NCBI RefSeq assembly: GCF_963678975.1
Contig: NC_089274.1
Location: 44,608,075 to 44,672,074 of the forward strand
Origin: Dysidea avara
Lineage: Eukaryota > Porifera > Demospongiae > Dictyoceratida > Dysideidae
DNA length: 64,000 nucleotides
Direction of reading: 5' to 3'
Positions 59,449-64,000 of the stretch are shown here, piece by piece. Below the pieces are notes generated by a model that was not told the DNA's origin, made no database searches, and worked only from the letters and a program-made list of their open reading frames with translations. A program made the position numbers and the translations under genes. The stretch's first letter is position 1; the number at the start of each line of letters is the position of its first letter.

Positions 59449-60114
59449 CTAGTATCATCATTGGACTAACACTAACCCCACGCACGAACATACATTGTGT
59501 ACACTGTTATGCATCACGTGTTATTGAACTAGTTCATGAAGACATTAACTGTATAATAATGCAAGATCTAATTTTGGGCATGATACATATGAATCCACAA
59601 AATATTTGTGACTGTCTCAGCAAAAACCTGACTTGTTTGCACAAGCATGCATATTGAGAAAATCAAAATTTAAAATAAATTCGTAAAATTATGTGTGCCA
59701 CAAAGAAAAAATACACAGGTTATTGTTGGGCCATTACTCGGAAAAGAAAGACTCAACTATAGCACCATCTTATTCACCTGCTCATGGATAGTTCAAAAAT
59801 CTTTGTTTCGTTTCTGTGGCCCCAACGGTATGCATGTCACATGTGTTTATTTACGATGTGGTAAACGTAGATTGTCATCATTTCTTCAAATAAACCGCTT
59901 TCATATCCATATGCATAAATGACTACAGGGCTAACACCATACCTTGGCTGATTTGCTAATCCACAGTGAATATGTTGCAGCGTTGTAGACTAATGCAAAC
60001 CGAAGTTATGGCTGCAAATGTAAGTGTCTGTAGTTTGTTTTCAGTATAGTTGCTGTACAAATCAATTGTCTTACTCTTCCTACTGTCTAGCACTATAATT
60101 CCAAAACCACTCAC
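59449..60114. other. Intergenic stretch, no gene recognised
   Basis: AT-rich flank of the FReD pseudogene. A 75-residue ORF at 59695-59922 has no recognisable domain. Confidence 0.4.
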
Positions 60115-60122
60115 CACAGAAG

Positions 60123-60482
60123 CAGAGCTGCCCAGAGAAATTAAGGGGTCCAGGGCAAAGAGCTAAAGTGGGGCTCCAGGGTCAAGGAGGTTTCCATTCT
60201 GAATCACAACTTCACCCAAGCTGTAAGTTGAAGACCAAAAAAGAAAAGGTCAGTACATGCTGACAGTGACAATAGCTACCCCTCACCAACCATATCTCCT
60301 TATTTATAAGCTTGCTACACTGCCCTTCTGAAAAACACTGTGACTGCTCTATTAGAGTCATTTAGATCTGACTGCTCTATTAGAGTATATAGATCTTTCT
60401 TTTAAACAGGTATTCAGGGGGCCCCTTTCGGGCTGGGGCCCAGGGAAAATGCCCCAGTCCCCCCCCCCCATGGGTGGCCCTG
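60123..60482. mobile_element. 360-bp hAT-like MITE, 8-bp target duplication
   Basis: Ends cagagctgcccagag and, on the - strand, cagggccacccatgg. Perfect 8-bp duplication cacagaag (60115-60122, 60483-60490). Two tandem copies of the window-wide motif lie at 60341-60396, each followed by agatct. 60200-60300 is similar, in reverse complement, to 780-890. Confidence 0.87.
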
Positions 60483-60490
60483 CACAGAAG

Positions 60491-61090
60491 GCTGAAACTT
60501 TGGTGAACCATTCCTTGAATACTGGTGATAATGTTGAGAAAAAAGAAAAAAAAATTGGAAGTTGTGTGAACTGAGACGGTCACCTTTAGGGTTGACTATG
60601 TGCACAGTAAAAGGAAGGAAGCACTACAATAAAACATCCAGCATGGATGGTATCTAAAAAAACAGTTCTAATAGCTAGACTCTACATCAGATTGAGCCTA
60701 TGGAAAACAGCCTAAGTGGTAAAGCCATACACAAAGCCAAAATGCACTGCATCCTTATTGAAAGCTGTTATTACATATTATGATTAAAGTACCTGGTAAA
60801 GGCAGAGCCTGTATACCAGAAGGCCTTATATAGGCCTAAGATGTTTATAGAAACCATGGCTGGCTTATAATTTACTTGTACAATGAAGCTAATTAACACT
60901 AACCTATTTATGTCTGATTTCATGAACCATCTATACATGTATATAGAATAAGTGTAGACATGAATTCATGCCTATCATGCAAGTGCTATGCTGTATTAAA
61001 TGGAATTGTACTATTTGGATGACTCACACAAAAATGCCTGATTATTACATTTATATATATATGCCTTCATTCATCAGTGATCATATTTTA
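60491..61090. other. Intergenic stretch, no gene recognised
   Basis: Nothing identified. Confidence 0.4.
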
Positions 61091-61092
61091 TA

Positions 61093-61206
61093 GTTGTAAC
61101 GTGGGCACGAGTGATTTGCCAGAAATGTATGCCCAGCGCCTGAGGGCGCAGCCCAAGGACTGCGGGCATAGATTTCTGGCAAAATCACGAGTGCCCATGT
61201 TACAGC
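61093..61206. mobile_element. 114-bp GC-rich palindromic MITE flanked by TA
   Basis: Arms gttgtaacgtgggcacgagt plus gatttgccagaaat, and their complement, surround a small GC-rich centre (gcgcctgagggcgcagccc). TA lies on both sides (61091-61092, 61207-61208). It is much richer in GC than the flanks and would form a strong hairpin. Confidence 0.72.
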
Positions 61207-61294
61207 TAATATGTAACACTTCATAACAAAGCCATTGACTACATCAATGGATACACATACACACCCATAAGTGTGGGGCAGGTGCTTTCACAAT

Positions 61295-61405
61295 AGGGGC
61301 AGGTACTTCCACAATAGCTCTAACTTTCTCCTGAGTTGGCTCTAGTCCTTGAGCTGATATTTTATGACCAAGGTACTCCGCTTCCTGTGTCCATTCTTTC
61401 ACGGC
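61295..61405 (-). pseudogene. Ty3/Gypsy-type reverse-transcriptase fragment
   Basis: On the - strand a frame contains EAEYLGHKISAQGLEPTQEK followed by VRAIVEVPAP. This is the conserved V-x-YLGH-x-IS-x-x-G-x-x-P-x-x-x-K-x-x-AI-x-x-x-P-x-P block at the end of the reverse-transcriptase domain of Ty3/Gypsy LTR retrotransposons. No LTR, integrase or further RT sequence was seen, so this is an isolated relic within an ORF of 116 residues (61244-61594). Confidence 0.75.
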
Positions 61406-61599
61406 TAACTGATGTCTCAATGAACAGCCATTAAGGCTGATAGCCTTAATGCCAATATGAGTGGAATCACTGGATTTGTTATATATGCATTCCTGAAAAA
61501 TTCGATTATGGATAGGAGCAAATAATGTTGTAGCTATGATTGTTATAATAAACAGACGAGTCCTATGGATATCGCAGAAAGTCGAGTAGGGCAAATTTC

Positions 61600-62468
61600 A
61601 GGGAAGTTACAAGTGTTTTAATGCTTTCGTGTTGTTTAAAGACTAATCACAATGTATGCTAAAGACCTAAAGGGGTAAGCTTCGTTAACTCATGCAGTCT
61701 GTAATGTGGACGTGTCCACATTCAAATACGTGTTGAAATGCTTGGGAATGCACTGTAAGACTAGTTATCATCTTTAAGTAACATTTTCCAACTTATAGAA
61801 CAGCAAGAATACCAAAACGCCTTCATTGGACTGCTGCTTCTGGCAACACTTCAATTTGTGGTAATCATCACATGAGCACTGATTTATTCCCACAATTTAT
61901 TTTGGTCTGAGCTTGTGTAAAACAAACAGAGGGTGGTACCACTACCTCATCCACATCAAGGTCATACTTGCTTTGATGAAAGTGGCTTGCTCTTTTAGAA
62001 GTGCAACCAATTTCCCAGGATACATTTCAATGCACACCGGTGTACATTTAGATGTCTCCCTGTGTTGAGGTATACATGGCAAATGTATCCTCTGGAATTC
62101 CTTTGATCTGAGGTGTGAAAGTGTTACATTTCCAGTTATTGCATGTTCTTAGAGGCCTTGTAGTTTTAGCTTCATAATTCTAATTGTATTATTCTCAGTA
62201 CTTGGTTGTGTTAAGAGGAAAATTATGAATTTTAAGGGATCATAGCAAAAAAAAGGGAAACAAGGGAGGTGTACTAGTGAACATTTAATCCCTACTTCAG
62301 TCAGGCTTTGTTCCCCTACTTTTTCTATGATCCCCAATCAATCCTACCTTTTCTTTGTGTACTATTTTTGTGACATTGTGGTATGACTGGTGAACCAACA
62401 CATACCACATCAAAAGAAAGGAGAGCAGCAAAGTTAATATTTTTTTTTTTTGAATGTGAGTTACTCAC
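61600..62468. other. Intergenic stretch, no gene recognised
   Basis: Nothing identified. Local composition near 61660-62060 is slightly GC-richer and could be more of the decayed retroelement. Confidence 0.35.
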
Positions 62469-62469
62469 T

Positions 62470-62760
62470 TGAAGATGAAGTGGCCATTACGCTTTGCTTT
62501 CAGCTATGTTCACCCCATTACACAGTGCTACAAACGAAGGAGAACCCCTCTGCCATCAAACCAGTCACCACAGAAGATACGGACGATTTGCACACCTCAA
62601 CTATTCATTACTGACTCAAAAGTGGCTATAACACTTCACTTTCAGCTTTTTCAGCCCATTTCACGGTGTTACAAAATTGAAGAACAGTAGCAGAAGCACC
62701 TCTGCAGCCACCATAAAAAATACAGACAATTCCCATTTACAAGTGTAGGGAAGCCATTGT
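62470..62760 (+). repeat. Two diverged ~145-bp tandem units
   Basis: Unit 1 (about 62477-62620) and unit 2 (about 62622-62760) share in order agtggcYatWac, cttYgctttcagct, cacagtgctacaaa/cacggtgttacaaa, gcacctctgcagcc/acccctctgccatc, and atacRgacRat. No coding frame is kept in both. Confidence 0.55.
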
Positions 62761-63458
62761 GCTACCGCAAATTGATACCTAGTTGTAAGCAAAAAAAATG
62801 GGACACAAAGGAGGACAAAGGTAAGTCCATGATGCGTGGATTGTACATACTGCAGTATTCCAAAAGGCACGCTCGGTGGCTTCATATATAGCCAAGAACG
62901 ACTGCCTTACCATGAACGGTTCATAATAAAAATCTAGGTTTTTTTGCAAAAATCCAACATGCACACCTAAAATCCATGTATTTTCTTTTCTGACACTACA
63001 TCATTTATACTACTGTGCACCATGCAGTGAGTCAGTCATGATGTAATACAGTAATAGTGTTTAACTTACAACTGCCTTATCAGAGTTTCTCATGTCTTGT
63101 GACACTGAGGTAGCTATAGTTCAGTATACATTGCTAGCATCTTTTGCATTTTCATGAGTGCCGCATCAGAATGCTAATGTGATGATAATGACTAAGAGTC
63201 CTGAGACTACAAATACGCATGAATGTAGTATGCCAACAGCTGCTCAATATTAGGAATGTGTAATATCTAGTCTCATGCACAGCCAAGAACAGTCACGTAA
63301 ATACTCTAATAATGCAGTCAAGTGTGTCTGTTAACAACAAAGCTTGCACTGAACTTGACAGCTATTAAAGATAATAATGTAATTATTGCTCTATCTACAT
63401 CATTATCAATAAAACAAATCCATTATTGGAGTACACAAATAATAAAAAGTACACAAAC
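62761..63458. other. Intergenic stretch, no gene recognised
   Basis: A diverged motif copy (atactctaataatgcagtca) lies at 63301-63322. No other feature. Confidence 0.4.
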
Positions 63459-63460
63459 TA

Positions 63461-63710
63461 GATGAATAAAAAACGAAAATCTTAAAAGGGGAATAGGGAT
63501 CACTATAAACACCCATACAAGAAGGGATCACTGGGGGTGGTAATGTAAACCACAAATCCCTATTTTGACTGGGTCGTTAATTTCAGTTACATGCTCCGTC
63601 ATATTGAGACAACTCAAAATAGGGATTTGCAGTTTACATTACCACCCCAATGATCCCTTCTTGTTTCATGGCTTTTTAAAGCAATCCCTATTCCCCATTT
63701 TTTATTCATC
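63461..63710. mobile_element. 250-bp foldback element flanked by TA
   Basis: Arms 63461-63570 and about 63612-63710 are reverse complements with some differences; the loop is about 40 bases. Ends gatgaataaaaaa. TA flanks at 63459-63460 and 63711-63712. The + strand ORF 63565-63825 that starts in the loop is incidental. Confidence 0.75.
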
Positions 63711-63974
63711 TAGTATCCAATTAAAAGATTGTGGGCACTGTGTATATGGCTTCATAATTAGCTCGCATAAACACATGGTAATGACACTGCATTGTGATTG
63801 CCAGCACTGCACATTTGGTGTTTAACACCTTATTGGACAATATGGTAGGTATTGTCTGGGCAATAATATTTAAAGTATGGCTTCACTGGGATATAATTAC
63901 AGTTAATTTACAAGTGAAATATCACTAATACTATGCTGGATTGGCAGGCTATTGGAGAAAGGGCATACACAGAT

Positions 63975-64000
63975 CAAGATGCTCTAATAGAGTAGTCAAC
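63975..64000. repeat. Copy of the window-wide motif at the window edge
   Basis: aagatgctctaatagagtag followed by tcaac. It is the last of about 18 motif locations and probably part of a repeat that continues past the window. Confidence 0.7.

Overview
This window looks like nuclear DNA of a marine sponge (Porifera), most likely a demosponge of the Amphimedon type. That assignment is an inference. It rests on AT-rich sequence, small intronless fibrinogen-domain genes, an F-box/LRR gene, a surface-protein family that joins a large Asn/Cys-rich beta-helix-like ectodomain to a multi-pass membrane domain, one gene with short GT-AG introns, and a dense load of non-autonomous DNA transposons. Nothing bacterial or viral was recognised. 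One 200-base assembly gap (N) lies at 18524-18723.

Host genes. (1) Four fibrinogen-related-domain (FReD) genes lie on the + strand at 1425-2183, 27961-28695, 33377-34138 and 58705-59448. The first three are intact, intronless, secreted proteins that share a TATA-type promoter block of about 125 bp. The fourth is a pseudogene. (2) Two copies of a beta-helix plus multi-TM surface-protein gene face each other tail to tail at 15272-18859 (+) and 19739-23344 (-). The + copy has two frameshifts, a stop and the N gap. The - copy carries an inverted internal segment of about 230 bp. (3) An F-box/leucine-rich-repeat gene at 47529-49416 (+) has a single frameshift near its 3' end. (4) The C-terminal half of a cytosolic endo-beta-N-acetylglucosaminidase (ENGASE, GH85 family) gene lies at 51799-55307 (-), in seven exons whose phases agree. 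Its catalytic exons were not found upstream.

Repeats make up most of the rest. 1-393 is the 3' end of a LINE. 468-1085 is a truncated hAT-like element with another element nested in it. 2794-3458, 12821-14598 and 25433-26184 are related elements with CAGGGGYGGAT ends. 4931-5252, 41784-42062 and 63461-63710 are long foldback elements flanked by TA. 5505-8570 is a 3-kb minisatellite of about 31-bp units in a higher-order pattern, followed by diverged units of about 170 bp. 26569-27119, 36124-37357, 50966-51298 and 60123-60482 are hAT-like elements with 8-bp target duplications. 37509-46768 is a 9.26-kb composite element with a 5-bp duplication, arms of about 1.6 kb in inverted orientation, and three datable nested insertions. 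57269-58570 is a short relative of that element.

The most unusual signal is a short sequence with core CTCTATTAGAG (usually GACTGCTCTATTAGAGTATC or its complement). It occurs at about 18 places across the window, often in pairs. It sits inside several non-autonomous transposons whose ends and target duplications differ, so it is not simply one repeat family.
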